13,914 nucleotides of DNA from Sulfurimonadaceae bacterium (GCA_030610325.1 JAUWRZ010000017.1:1-13914); one strand, 5' to 3'. Shown: positions 1 to 8,027, numbered from the stretch's first letter. The notes: generated by a model from the letters alone, not told the origin. A program made the numbers and translations.

Positions 1-34
1 AAAGAAAAAAGTCTCTATTTGGTATGCTCATCCA

Positions 35-40
35 TAAAAT
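35..40 (+). promoter_or_regulatory. possible -10 box for the Nudix/thioredoxin pair
   Basis: TAAAAT lies 27 bases before the Nudix start in an AT-rich leader. No convincing -35 is seen, which is common in Campylobacterota. This is assigned from sequence appearance only. Confidence 0.3.
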
Positions 41-67
41 ATATCTGATAAAAAGCAGGGCCGACAG

Positions 68-631
68 ATGAAAAAAGAGCAACTCAAGATGACATCTTCT
101 TTGACTGAGCAGATACACTACTGTCCAGGCTGTGGGATGGAGTCCATCTCGCAAAGAGATGCGAAACGTCTGGAGTGCGGTGAGTGTGGTTTTGTCTACT
201 ATCACAATGTCGCAGCAGCTACGGTGGTGATGATATGCCATGCAGATGAGCTCATACTTACGACCAGGGCATTTGAACCATATAAAGGACGGCTAGACCT
301 TCCCGGCGGTTTTCTGGAACCGCATGAGACATTTGAAGAAGGCGCCAGACGAGAGATAGACGAGGAACTTGGCATCGACCTGCCGAAACTCGAGTACCTC
401 TTCTCCTTTCCCAACATCTACCCTTATCGGGACATCATCTACCATACCAGTGATGTCTATTTTAAAGTCGACCTTCCCAACAAGCCTCTTTTGACTCCTG
501 GTGATGATGTCTCAAAAGCACAGTGGTATCATTTGGACAGTATCGATCTCGACTCTATCGCTTTTGCGTCGATGAGAAAGGCCATAGCACTTTTAAAGAT
601 GCAAAGAAAAAGCAGACTCCATAGTGTATAA
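68..631 (+). CDS. Nudix hydrolase with N-terminal zinc ribbon
   Basis: Likely a cytoplasmic pyrophosphohydrolase acting on a nucleoside-diphosphate-linked substrate, by family. Residues 19-40 hold two CxxC-type pairs (C19/C22 and C37/C40), a zinc ribbon like the one preceding the catalytic domain in NADH-pyrophosphatase-type Nudix proteins. A complete Nudix box (Gx5Ex7REUxEExGU) spans residues 81-103, starting at G81 and ending in REIDEELGI. The NudC-specific SQPWPFPxS motif is absent, so NADH is not an obvious substrate; ADP-ribose or an oxidised nucleotide is possible but unproven. The length of 187 aa is normal for a small Nudix enzyme with an added ribbon. The start at 68 has only a weak purine stretch upstream; Met8 (position 89) is an alternative. 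The thioredoxin-like gene begins 7 nt after its stop, so the two are probably co-transcribed. Confidence 0.9.
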   Translation: MKKEQLKMTSSLTEQIHYCPGCGMESISQRDAKRLECGECGFVYYHNVAAATVVMICHADELILTTRAFEPYKGRLDLPGGFLEPHETFEEGARREIDEELGIDLPKLEYLFSFPNIYPYRDIIYHTSDVYFKVDLPNKPLLTPGDDVSKAQWYHLDSIDLDSIAFASMRKAIALLKMQRKSRLHSV

Positions 632-638
632 TGCCGCC

Positions 639-959
639 ATGCAAACAATAGAAGATATCGAAAACGTAATACGAGAAGAGCTGGCAGTGATGGTGTACTT
701 TAGTGCACCTACCTGCAACGTCTGTCACGCCCTTAAGCCCAAGTTAGTCGAAGCTATGGAAAGTAATTTCGACCAGATGAAGATACTCAGTGTGGATGTC
801 TCTGCGACACCGGAGATATCATCACACTACACCGTCTTTGCCATCCCGACCGTGCTGGTATTTCTAGACGGTAGAGAGTTCTTACGAAAAAGCCGCCATA
901 TGAGTGTAGCTGAAGTAGTAGACGCAGTAAAACGCCCTTATGAGATCATGACCTCTTAA
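639..959 (+). CDS. small thioredoxin-fold protein with CNVC active site
   Basis: A single thioredoxin domain of 106 aa, likely a cytoplasmic thiol-disulfide oxidoreductase. The redox pair is C26-N-V-C29 in the context APTCNVC, and the cis-proline is in FAIPT (P70), followed by the beta-strand VLVF. The CNVC dipeptide differs from the WCGPC of housekeeping thioredoxin, and the Trp before the first Cys is replaced by Thr, so redox potential and partners probably differ. No signal peptide or membrane segment is visible. The reading frame extends back to a GTG at 624 that overlaps the Nudix stop, but the ATG at 639 gives the natural N-terminus of the fold. No good ribosome-binding site precedes 639, so translation may depend on the Nudix gene 7 nt upstream. 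Partner proteins cannot be named from sequence. Confidence 0.85.
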   Translation: MQTIEDIENVIREELAVMVYFSAPTCNVCHALKPKLVEAMESNFDQMKILSVDVSATPEISSHYTVFAIPTVLVFLDGREFLRKSRHMSVAEVVDAVKRPYEIMTS

Positions 960-985
960 AGCTCAAGATCATCAAAAGCCCTCTC

Positions 986-1747
986 TCAAGGTAAAAAAGC
1001 GATCAGTGCTGCGGTGACCGCTACATTAAGCGACTCGACACCGCGCTGCATCGGGATCCCAAACGAGGCATCACACAGCTTCGCCACACTCTCACTCACC
1101 CCCTCACTCTCATTACCAAGTACAAATACAGCACGTTTAGACACAGTAAGGCTATCTATACTCTGTTTCGCATGCGAAGAGAGCGAATAGACGGTCGTCT
1201 CTGCTTCAAGAAGAGCGGGCAGGACCTCTTCAAGTGTATCGCAGTAGAGGATATCGATCTTAAAGAGCGTACCGGCACTGGCTTTGATGACAAGTGGAGA
1301 GAGCCTGGCACTGTTCTTCTTCGGCAAGATGATAGCATCGATATTACCTGCCGCAGCCGAGCGGATGATCATGCCGAGGTTTTGAGGGTTTTGGATGCCA
1401 TCAAGTGCCAACACTCTAAAGCTATCAGGTAGCTCCCCAATAAAATCCTCTGTCTTTTTATAGTTAGGCGCGAGGATATCTGCTGCGACACCCTGATCTT
1501 GTTTCGCATTTCGTGAGATCCGGCTCAACTGCGCTTTGGTATGTTCACGTAACTCTATGCCACGTCTCTCTGCGAGGTCAAGTATCTTGTTGATGACACC
1601 CTCTTGCTTGTTGCTACTTGCCATATGAAGCTTTTTGATGGTGACTGTCTTGTCTTGCAACACTTCAAGTACCGCATTACGTCCATAGACCGTGATATAC
1701 GAATCATAAAATGCTTTTTTAGCTTTATACTCTTTTGAATCTTTCAC
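986..1747 (-). CDS. rlmB: 23S rRNA (guanosine-2'-O-)-methyltransferase, TrmH/SpoU family
   Basis: A SPOUT-class methyltransferase that probably methylates the ribose of a guanosine in 23S rRNA using S-adenosylmethionine. The N-terminal substrate-binding part carries YGRNAVLEVL. The catalytic part has the three SpoU motifs: LDGIQNPQNLGMIIRSA (motif 1, with the conserved Asn and Arg), FVLGNESEGVS (motif 2) and IPMQRGVESLNVAVTAAL (motif 3, cofactor-binding knot). A start five codons upstream (TTG at 1762) is possible. I prefer the GTG at 1747: GGAAGG (1755-1760) sits 7 nt before it, and it overlaps the stop of the upstream FAH remnant as GTGA, the usual layout for coupled translation. This gives 253 aa. 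The gene converges on the thioredoxin-like gene, with 26 bases between their stops. RlmB itself versus a TrmH paralogue cannot be settled by reading alone. Confidence 0.88.
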   Translation of the reverse strand: MKDSKEYKAKKAFYDSYITVYGRNAVLEVLQDKTVTIKKLHMASSNKQEGVINKILDLAERRGIELREHTKAQLSRISRNAKQDQGVAADILAPNYKKTEDFIGELPDSFRVLALDGIQNPQNLGMIIRSAAAGNIDAIILPKKNSARLSPLVIKASAGTLFKIDILYCDTLEEVLPALLEAETTVYSLSSHAKQSIDSLTVSKRAVFVLGNESEGVSESVAKLCDASFGIPMQRGVESLNVAVTAALIAFLP

Positions 1748-1912
1748 TTTTCGACCTTCCAATGTTTCTCTATAAGGATCTTCTCTTTATAACTAAGTTC
1801 GATGTCAAAGACATCACCGACACTAAAACGATCCACACCTTCCGGTGTCCCGGTCATGATGATATCATGATGATCCAGCCCAAAGGCTACTGATGATCTC
1901 ATCAAAAGTCAT
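1744..1912 (-). pseudogene. 3' remnant of a fumarylacetoacetate hydrolase (FAH) family gene
   Basis: An open stretch of 54 sense codons runs from just after the nhaA stop (1908) to a TGA at 1744-1746. It encodes DIIMTGTPEGV, the hallmark near the C-terminus of FAH-family enzymes (2-keto-4-pentenoate hydratase/oxaloacetate decarboxylase type), then SVGDVFDIEL and a lysine-rich tail ending in WKVEK, all in the order and spacing seen at FAH C-termini. In another frame the codons at 1912-1892 read MTFDEII, which also fits the family just upstream, so a one-base frameshift near 1889-1893 is likely. The full enzyme is usually 200-300 aa; its N-terminal domain, including the metal-binding residues, is absent, and nhaA occupies that place. 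The fragment can hardly be active. The match is from recognition of the motif, not from a search. Confidence 0.72.
1755..1760 (-). promoter_or_regulatory. ribosome-binding site that sets the rlmB start
   Basis: GGAAGG lies 7 nt upstream of the GTG at 1747. It lies inside the last codons of the FAH-family remnant and supports the GTG over the TTG at 1762. Confidence 0.6.
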
Positions 1913-3078
1913 GTACGCTCGCCTAATTGATGCTTTAACACAAGATACCCTGCTACACCAGAGAGAAGCGAACCGATCAGGATACCCAGTCGTTCATCCA
2001 CCAGATCAAAACAGACACCATCATGGCACTCAAACGCCAGTGAACCGATAAACAGACTCATCGTAAAACCGATACCACTTAAGATCGCGACCCCGTAGAT
2101 ATGGCCCAGTGTCACATCCTCCGACAATCTTCCCAGACCAAGCTTCAAAGAGACAAAGGTGAAGAGAAAGACCCCTAGCTGTTTGCCAACGAACAGACCA
2201 AAGAAGATACCCATCGTCATATTATCCACAAGGTCTTTAGAACTAAGGCCAGAAAATCCGATGCCCGTATTGGCAAAAGCGAAGACCGGCAATATCACAA
2301 AGTTGACCGGTGAGTGAAGCGAATGTTCCAAAGAGATAAAACTCTCCCGGTTATTTCGAATTGGGATGAAAAGACCGAGGATGACCCCGGCAAGCGTCGC
2401 ATGGACACCTGACTTCAACACGGCTGTCCAAAGGATCATACCGATGAGTACATAGGCCGTATTATTGACCACTCCCTTACGGTTCATAAAGAACAAGATA
2501 GCTATCATCACCGCCGCTACTCCCAAAGAGCTCAGCGACATACCTGAGGTGTAGAAGAGCGCTATGATGATGATAGCACCCAGGTCATCTATGATCGCCA
2601 GAGCCAGTAAAAAGAGTTTCAGCTGCGCGGGGACACGAGGCCCAAGCAGAGAGAGGACACCCAGTGCAAAGGCGATATCGGTAGCCATCGGGATCGCCCA
2701 CCCCTGCATCGCCGCCTCGTCTCCCCAGTTGAAAGCGACATAGATCGCCGCCGGGACTATCATACCACCTACGGCTGCCAATGCCGGCAGGACTATCTGC
2801 GTCCTGTCACTAAGCGAACCTTCGACCAGTTCACGTTTTATCTCAAGCCCGACCATGAAGAAGAAGATCGCCATCAGACCATCATTGATCCACAATAGCA
2901 GTGGCTTGGCGATATGAAACTGACCAAACATCACCGCGACCGGTGTCTCCATCAGATGGGTGTAGAGTCCGGAAAAGCCGGAGTTGGCAAATAACATCGC
3001 CAGTATAGTCGCGATGATGAGTAAGATCCCCGGAGCAGACTCCAGCTTAAAAAAAGAGTTTAGTGATGGTCTAGACAT
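1909..3078 (-). CDS. nhaA: Na+/H+ antiporter NhaA
   Basis: An inner-membrane sodium/proton antiporter for pH and Na+ homeostasis, full length at 389 aa (E. coli NhaA is 388). The ion-binding site is intact: D134 in MATDIAFALGVLSLLG, and D164-D165 in ALAIIDDLGAIIIIALFYT, matching E. coli D133, D163 and D164. K299 in FFGLFVGKQLG matches E. coli K300. IFFFMVGLEIKRELVEG (residues 71-87) is the typical TM2 region, and about a dozen hydrophobic helices can be traced. The ATG start has GGAG close upstream. The stop TGA lies directly before the FAH-family remnant and is in the same frame. The histidine kinase gene ends 81 bases upstream on the same strand, so the two could share a transcript. Nothing suggests loss of function. 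Confidence 0.96.
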   Translation of the reverse strand: MSRPSLNSFFKLESAPGILLIIATILAMLFANSGFSGLYTHLMETPVAVMFGQFHIAKPLLLWINDGLMAIFFFMVGLEIKRELVEGSLSDRTQIVLPALAAVGGMIVPAAIYVAFNWGDEAAMQGWAIPMATDIAFALGVLSLLGPRVPAQLKLFLLALAIIDDLGAIIIIALFYTSGMSLSSLGVAAVMIAILFFMNRKGVVNNTAYVLIGMILWTAVLKSGVHATLAGVILGLFIPIRNNRESFISLEHSLHSPVNFVILPVFAFANTGIGFSGLSSKDLVDNMTMGIFFGLFVGKQLGVFLFTFVSLKLGLGRLSEDVTLGHIYGVAILSGIGFTMSLFIGSLAFECHDGVCFDLVDERLGILIGSLLSGVAGYLVLKHQLGERT

Positions 3079-3159
3079 GGGCTCCAGCTTTAAAAAATAG
3101 TTTTGACGAGATCATAACGTAATAACAGTACTAAGAGAGCCTGCGGTATTGGAGATATA

Positions 3160-5139
3160 CTAACTCTCCTGTAGCTTTTTCTTTCTTCGTGAGACTAACT
3201 TCACTTTATTTGGCAGGACGATGGAGAAGCAGGCTCCGGTACTTGTGTTAGATACTTTAAGCGTACCCTCCATGCTCTTCTCTATTATCATCTTTGACAT
3301 ATAGAGTCCGATACCCGTTCCCTGTGATTTGAACTTGGTCGTAAAATAGGGATCAAATATATTACTGATGATCTCTTTATCGATCCCCCCCGCGTTGTCA
3401 CAGATGGTCACAGTATGCTTATTATCACGGAAGGTGTGGCGGATGATGACTTTGGGGTCTTTGACCTTTCGCTCTTTAAGTACATCCTTGGCATTGTTGA
3501 TGACATTTAAGACGACCTGGGAGAACTCATTGGCATAACCGACAAGCAGATCCTTGTCTTGATAGGTGAAATCTACCTTTATCTTGTTCTTGTCGATGGA
3601 GGTCTTGATGATCTCGAGTACCTTATCGACCGATTCATGCAGATGAAATGACTGGCGTACTTTATCGGGCTGAAAGAAGTTACGGAAATCATCGATGGTC
3701 TCACCCATAAAACGGAAAAGTTGATCGGATTGCTCCTGATACTTCTCCATCTGCTCCAATGTGAGTGACTTTAACTGAAAACCGAAGAAGATGTTCTGCT
3801 GTATCAAAGAGAGTTGATGCAGCGGTTGCCTCCACTGATGGGCGATGTTCTCGATCATCTCACCCATCGCGGCCTGTCTGGACTGCTGGATCATCATCTG
3901 GTCTTTGTTCCTGATCTCATTGACACGGTCATCGATCTCTTCGAGCAGTGTCGTATTGATCTGCTGAAGTCGGTTGATATGGCTTGTCGACATGATCTTG
4001 ATACGATCTGAAAGGGCGTAAGAGAAAAAAGCCATCAGCCATAGTGAACCTATCTGCTGCAGATGCTCGGCAGAGATATAAGGGAGGGTGAACCAACCCA
4101 TCTTGTAGAGTGCCGTAAGCAGTGTCGTAAAAAGGAAGAGTGACCAGCCAAGCAGATAGAACCGTGCCGGTCTATACTCAGGAAGTACCTTGATAGCGGC
4201 AAATATCAGTATGAACGGGACCACCGCCATCCAGAGCGCTGCTAACTTGATGCTAAAAGAGAACTCCATCGTCACCGCCATGACCACACCGGCGATCGAG
4301 ATCAGCTCAGCAAAGAAGAAGAGACTGCAAAAGACCGGTTTAAAACGCCTCACCTGTAAAAAATTCTTGGTAAACCACAAGACAGTCCATGTGGTGATGA
4401 ACACGAACAGACTCATCCCACTATTGGCAAGCCAGGTATACTCAGGCCATAACCAGGCAAAGCCTACTCCATCAAAACTCAACTGCCAGAGTGTATACGC
4501 ACCCAGGAAGATAAGGTAATTAAGGTAATGGCTCTCTTTATAGATGATAAAGAGGATGATGTTGTAGAGCAGTAAAGAGAGTAAGATCCCGTAATAAAGC
4601 CCATAAAGCAGTGTCGATCTGTTCTCATCATGCAGAGCATCATCAAGACGCTCTAAAGTGATCGGTATCTGCATCGTACCATCTGTCTTGACATGCAGAT
4701 AGTAGACAGCGTGCGTATCTTCCTGCAGATCCGTCCAAAAAGTCCTGCTGGGATATTGACGCTGATCAAACGGCTTTTTATCACCACCAGATGCGACTTT
4801 ATGCAGCTGTTCACCTCTTTGGACATAGAGTGTATACTTATCGATATGCGGATAATCGATATTGATGACCCACTTGTCATCCAACGGCTCACAGCGCTCT
4901 ACTGCAAAACGTATCCAGACACTTTCACGCATAAAACCAAAAGAGTATAAAGAGCCCTTACCGGGAGTGAACTCATCACTATGAGAGAGGATGTTCTTTT
5001 TATGTAGTGCATGCCGTGTAGCCATAGCATAAGAGGAGTACGGCACGACGTTCACCGATGCAGATTCATTGTCCAGACATATCGACTCTGCTTGCAAGAG
5101 TGAGTTGAGCAATAATAAGATAAAGAGTACGATTCGCAT
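3160..5139 (-). CDS. 7TMR-DISM sensor histidine kinase (orphan)
   Basis: A membrane sensor kinase of about 659 aa. It has an N-terminal signal sequence (RIVLFILLLLNSLLQAES), then a periplasmic domain of about 150 residues resembling 7TMR-DISM extracellular domain 2 (ESVWIRFAVE, YTLYVQRGEQL). Seven hydrophobic segments follow at roughly residues 178-202, 207-224, 240-259, 271-292, 300-319, 328-347 and 363-379, then a short helical linker. The kinase core has H436 in MGEMIENIAHQWRQPLHQLS, the N box VLNVINNAKDVL (about 545-556), G1 DNAGG (from D583) and F/G2 boxes FDPYFTTKF and GTGIGLYM (597-616). Residue numbers count from the TTG at 5145; the ATG at 5139, two codons later, is the better start. 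By family the periplasmic domain is thought to bind carbohydrates or similar ligands. No response regulator is encoded nearby, so its partner is unknown. Confidence 0.93.
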   Translation of the reverse strand: MRIVLFILLLLNSLLQAESICLDNESASVNVVPYSSYAMATRHALHKKNILSHSDEFTPGKGSLYSFGFMRESVWIRFAVERCEPLDDKWVINIDYPHIDKYTLYVQRGEQLHKVASGGDKKPFDQRQYPSRTFWTDLQEDTHAVYYLHVKTDGTMQIPITLERLDDALHDENRSTLLYGLYYGILLSLLLYNIILFIIYKESHYLNYLIFLGAYTLWQLSFDGVGFAWLWPEYTWLANSGMSLFVFITTWTVLWFTKNFLQVRRFKPVFCSLFFFAELISIAGVVMAVTMEFSFSIKLAALWMAVVPFILIFAAIKVLPEYRPARFYLLGWSLFLFTTLLTALYKMGWFTLPYISAEHLQQIGSLWLMAFFSYALSDRIKIMSTSHINRLQQINTTLLEEIDDRVNEIRNKDQMMIQQSRQAAMGEMIENIAHQWRQPLHQLSLIQQNIFFGFQLKSLTLEQMEKYQEQSDQLFRFMGETIDDFRNFFQPDKVRQSFHLHESVDKVLEIIKTSIDKNKIKVDFTYQDKDLLVGYANEFSQVVLNVINNAKDVLKERKVKDPKVIIRHTFRDNKHTVTICDNAGGIDKEIISNIFDPYFTTKFKSQGTGIGLYMSKMIIEKSMEGTLKVSNTSTGACFSIVLPNKVKLVSRRKKKLQES

Positions 5140-5169
5140 CAACAACCAGTCAAATAGTTTATTTCGACT

Positions 5170-5175
5170 ATTATA
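5170..5175 (-). promoter_or_regulatory. -10 box upstream of the histidine kinase
   Basis: A perfect TATAAT on the minus strand, about 30 bases before the kinase ATG. No -35 match is obvious. It would give the kinase (and perhaps nhaA) its own promoter separate from transketolase. Confidence 0.5.
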
Positions 5176-5200
5176 ATGAATAAATGTTGAAGGAACCTAT

Positions 5201-5222
5201 AATAGCCTGCTACAAGGCTATT
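5201..5222 (-). terminator. hairpin downstream of transketolase
   Basis: AATAGCCT and AGGCTATT form an 8-bp perfect stem with a 6-nt loop, starting about 10 bases after the transketolase stop. No clear U-run follows (the next bases on the minus strand are ATAGG), so it is at best a weak intrinsic terminator or an RNA 3'-end stabiliser. Confidence 0.45.
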
Positions 5223-5231
5223 CGTACCCTC

Positions 5232-7151
5232 CTATCGTATGCGATCAGCGATCTTTTCAGCGGTAAGACCAAACTTATCAAACAGAAGTGCTGCCGGTGC
5301 GGAAGCACCAAAACCATCCATCGAGACGACTTCATCAGCAAAGCGGTACCACTCCATACCTCTGGCGGCCTCGATCGCGACCCGCTTTGTCCCTGGCTTT
5401 ATGACCGAGTCGATATAGGCAGCGTCTTGTTCCAAAAAGAGGTCGAAACATGGGACACTGACTACATTGGCCGGTACACTGTTGGCATTAAGCAGAGCTT
5501 TGACTTTCATCGCCGTCTCGACTTCCGAACCTGAAGCCATGATGGTGATAACGGCATCCTCATCTTCTTCAAGAAGATAACCGCCATTTGCAGTACTTCC
5601 ACGTACAGCGTCAGGAAGCAGTGAGAGCTTCTGGCGTGATGTCACGAAAGCCGATGGCGAGCGCTTCATCTCCAACGCGACCTTCCACGCTTCGACGTTC
5701 TCATTACCATCTGCAGGACGCCATACATAGAAGTTCGGTAGAGCCCGGAACTGACTGAGATGCTCTATAGGTTGGTGTGTCGGTCCATCCTCACCCACAC
5801 CGATACTGTCATGTGACCAGATGAAGAACTGCTGGATACCGCTCAATGCAGCAATACGTGCAGCAGGTTTCATATAGTCACTAAAGACAAAGAAGGTCGC
5901 ACTAAAAGGCATCAACGGACCATACAGGGCCATCGCGTTACTGATGGAAGCCATAGCATGTTCACGTATACCAAAATGGATGTTACGCCCTTTTGGAAAG
6001 ACACCCATATCTTTAAGCTCACTCTTGTTCGAAGGCCCAAGATCTGCTGAACCACCAAGGAAACCCGGAAGACCTCGAGCTACGGCGTTAATGATCTTTC
6101 CATTGGTGTTTCGTGTCGCATCAGCTGCCTCGAACAACGGCCACTGGATACGTGAGAAGTCCGGGTTCTGCAGTTGATCAAGTGCTTCGTTCTGCTCAGC
6201 CAGAGGCAGTGTCTTAAGACCATGGGTCCACTTACGCTCCAACAGGTCTCCCTCTTCTATCGCACAGCGAAAACGCAGAAGGACATCCTCATCTACATGG
6301 AAGCTTTTTTCAGGATCAAAACCAGCACGTATCTTGGCTTCTTTGATCACGGTATCACCCAGTGGGGCTCCATGTGAGTTATGTGAACCTTCCAGATCAC
6401 CTGCGCCCTTAGCGATGACAGTGTTGGCTATGATGAGTACTGGACGGGTACGTTTCTTCGCCTCAGTGATCGCTTTATCGATCGCAGTAGTATCGTGTCC
6501 ATCGACTTCCAGGACATCCCACTCCTGAGACTCAAAACGCTTTGTGATGTCCTCAGAGATACTCAGATCGGTAGAGCCCTCTATCGTGATCCGGTTAGAA
6601 TCGTAGATCATGATCAGATTATCAAGCTTCTTATGTCCGGCTATCGAACATGCCTCATAACTGACACCCTCTTCGAGGTCGCCATCACCACACAGTACAT
6701 AGACATGATGATCGATCACTTTTGCCGTCTCAGAGTCTACCTGAGCACCGACAAACTTCGATGCCATCGCAAAACCGACACCGTTGGCCACACCCTGTCC
6801 AAGTGGACCGGTCGTGATCTCTATACCCTCAGTATGACCATACTCCGGATGACCGGGTGTCTTTGAGTCAAGCTGACGGAACTGCTTGAGATCCTCGATC
6901 TCCAGACCGTATCCCCACAGATAGTAGAGAGAGTAGATCAGTCCCGTAGCATGTCCACCGGAGAAGACCAGACGGTCACGATTCAGCCAAGAAGGGTTTT
7001 TTGGATTGTGATTTAGATGCTCGCTTAAGACTACAGCGACATCTGCCAGCCCCATCGGTGCACCGGGGTGTCCAGAGTTGGCTGCTTGAACCATGTCAGC
7101 AGCTAAAAAACGGATCGTATCTGCCATCTTCCGGCGCATATCATTACTCAT
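5232..7151 (-). CDS. tkt: transketolase
   Basis: A thiamine-diphosphate enzyme of the non-oxidative pentose phosphate pathway (and of the Calvin cycle where present), transferring two-carbon units between sugar phosphates in the cytoplasm. With the start at 7151 it is 639 aa, in the usual 630-670 range. Visible motifs are NSGHPGAPMGLAD (25-37), SGGHATGLIYS, TTGPLGQG (113-120), the ThDP motif GDGDLEEG (155-162) ending near N186, FGIREHAM with the catalytic Glu, and the signature GEDGPTHQPIEHLSQFRALP. The open frame extends 23 codons upstream into the polyprenyl synthase gene, but AAGGA (7157-7161) is 5 nt before the ATG at 7151, and the following MSNDMRRKMADTIRFLA is the normal N-terminus. The upstream stop TAA is 1 nt away, so translation is probably coupled. 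Confidence 0.97.
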   Translation of the reverse strand: MSNDMRRKMADTIRFLAADMVQAANSGHPGAPMGLADVAVVLSEHLNHNPKNPSWLNRDRLVFSGGHATGLIYSLYYLWGYGLEIEDLKQFRQLDSKTPGHPEYGHTEGIEITTGPLGQGVANGVGFAMASKFVGAQVDSETAKVIDHHVYVLCGDGDLEEGVSYEACSIAGHKKLDNLIMIYDSNRITIEGSTDLSISEDITKRFESQEWDVLEVDGHDTTAIDKAITEAKKRTRPVLIIANTVIAKGAGDLEGSHNSHGAPLGDTVIKEAKIRAGFDPEKSFHVDEDVLLRFRCAIEEGDLLERKWTHGLKTLPLAEQNEALDQLQNPDFSRIQWPLFEAADATRNTNGKIINAVARGLPGFLGGSADLGPSNKSELKDMGVFPKGRNIHFGIREHAMASISNAMALYGPLMPFSATFFVFSDYMKPAARIAALSGIQQFFIWSHDSIGVGEDGPTHQPIEHLSQFRALPNFYVWRPADGNENVEAWKVALEMKRSPSAFVTSRQKLSLLPDAVRGSTANGGYLLEEDEDAVITIMASGSEVETAMKVKALLNANSVPANVVSVPCFDLFLEQDAAYIDSVIKPGTKRVAIEAARGMEWYRFADEVVSMDGFGASAPAALLFDKFGLTAEKIADRIR

Positions 7152-7152
7152 C

Positions 7153-8001
7153 TTAGTCCTTATGTCTATTAATATATTTTTTAAGTTCCGGCCAAAGTAC
7201 CGCCCGAAGTCTCTCATCAAAGCTTTCTATCGTACCAGTCAGCTCCATAGCCAGTTCATCGGCTTCTCTCATCGCACCATCAAGTCCCAGCAGAGTCACA
7301 AAACTGTTCTTCTCTTCGTCATTATTGGTCGTCTTACCGGCCTCTTCCTCACTTTTTGTGATATCGAGGATATCGTCTTGTATCTGAAACAGTAAGCCCA
7401 GTTTTATACCGAAATCATAGATCGGACCTTCCAGAGACTCCTCTCCAACAATGATCGCGCCCATCTTCAACGAGGCGGCGATCAACTTGGCAGTCTTGTT
7501 TGTATGCAGAAGACGGATCTGTTCCAGCGTAAGCGGTTGGTTCTCAAAGTGGCAATCTATCGCCTGTCCAAGGACCATACCGCCAGCGCCGCCGTTCTCA
7601 GCCAACTCCCGGATAAGCCGTACCCGTACTCTGTCAGAAAACGGTGCTTTTGACAGGACCTCGAAGGCGTAGGTATTAAGTGCATCACCAGCCAGTACCG
7701 CCGTGACTTCATCATAACGTTTGTGAAGTGTCGGCTGTGTACGACGCAGGTCTGCATCATCCATCACCGGAAGGTCATCATGGATAAGCGAATAGGTGTG
7801 CAGTAGTTCCATCGCATAAGCAGCATGATTGGCCGCATCAAGAAGCAGCGAATCATAGGCCCGGACTACGCCAAGAAGTAAGATAGGTCGAAACCGTTTT
7901 CCACCGGCAAGCAACATACTCTGTAAGGCTTGTTCATAATGAGGGTGAAAACTTGGCACCGAGGGGATATTTGTTGTTAGGAAAGCTTCAAACTGCTGCA
8001 T
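7153..8001 (-). CDS. ispA: polyprenyl diphosphate synthase (farnesyl/geranyl diphosphate synthase type)
   Basis: A cytoplasmic prenyltransferase that condenses isopentenyl diphosphate with allylic diphosphates to supply quinone and undecaprenyl lipid synthesis. At 282 aa it is near the usual IspA length (about 300). GGKRFRP (33-39) binds diphosphate. The first aspartate-rich motif is DDLPVMD (D75, D76, D81) with the four-residue spacing typical of bacterial FPP synthases; the second is DDILD (D209, D210, D213). Tyr70, five residues before the first Asp, and the context TYSLIHDDLP are as in E. coli IspA, which favours a short-chain (C15) product, though a C20 product cannot be excluded. The ATG at 8001 has only a weak upstream purine stretch. 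It is followed directly by transketolase, as I recall for Campylobacter. Confidence 0.9.
   Translation of the reverse strand: MQQFEAFLTTNIPSVPSFHPHYEQALQSMLLAGGKRFRPILLLGVVRAYDSLLLDAANHAAYAMELLHTYSLIHDDLPVMDDADLRRTQPTLHKRYDEVTAVLAGDALNTYAFEVLSKAPFSDRVRVRLIRELAENGGAGGMVLGQAIDCHFENQPLTLEQIRLLHTNKTAKLIAASLKMGAIIVGEESLEGPIYDFGIKLGLLFQIQDDILDITKSEEEAGKTTNNDEEKNSFVTLLGLDGAMREADELAMELTGTIESFDERLRAVLWPELKKYINRHKD
7157..7161 (-). promoter_or_regulatory. ribosome-binding site that sets the tkt start
   Basis: AAGGA lies inside the last codons of the polyprenyl synthase gene, 5 nt before the ATG at 7151. It decides against the longer frame starting at 7220. Confidence 0.75.
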
Positions 8002-8027
8002 ACAGACCCGCTGATTTTTTAAAGAAG

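Noticed and set aside
5203..5213. An 11-base match, TAGCAGGCTAT, shared between the tkt 3' hairpin (minus strand) and the region near 9241 (plus strand)
   Set aside because: Matches of this length are expected many times by chance in a window of this size, and the flanks differ.
5184..5534. Open frame of 116 codons on the plus strand at the transketolase 3' end
   Set aside because: It runs antisense to the conserved C-terminal part of transketolase, has no recognisable domain and no good ribosome-binding site. The same holds for the other antisense frames over tkt, ispA, murE and the histidine kinase.
7093..7395. Plus-strand open frame of 100 codons spanning the ispA/tkt junction
   Set aside because: Both strands here are explained by well-supported minus-strand genes, and the predicted protein shows no family motif.
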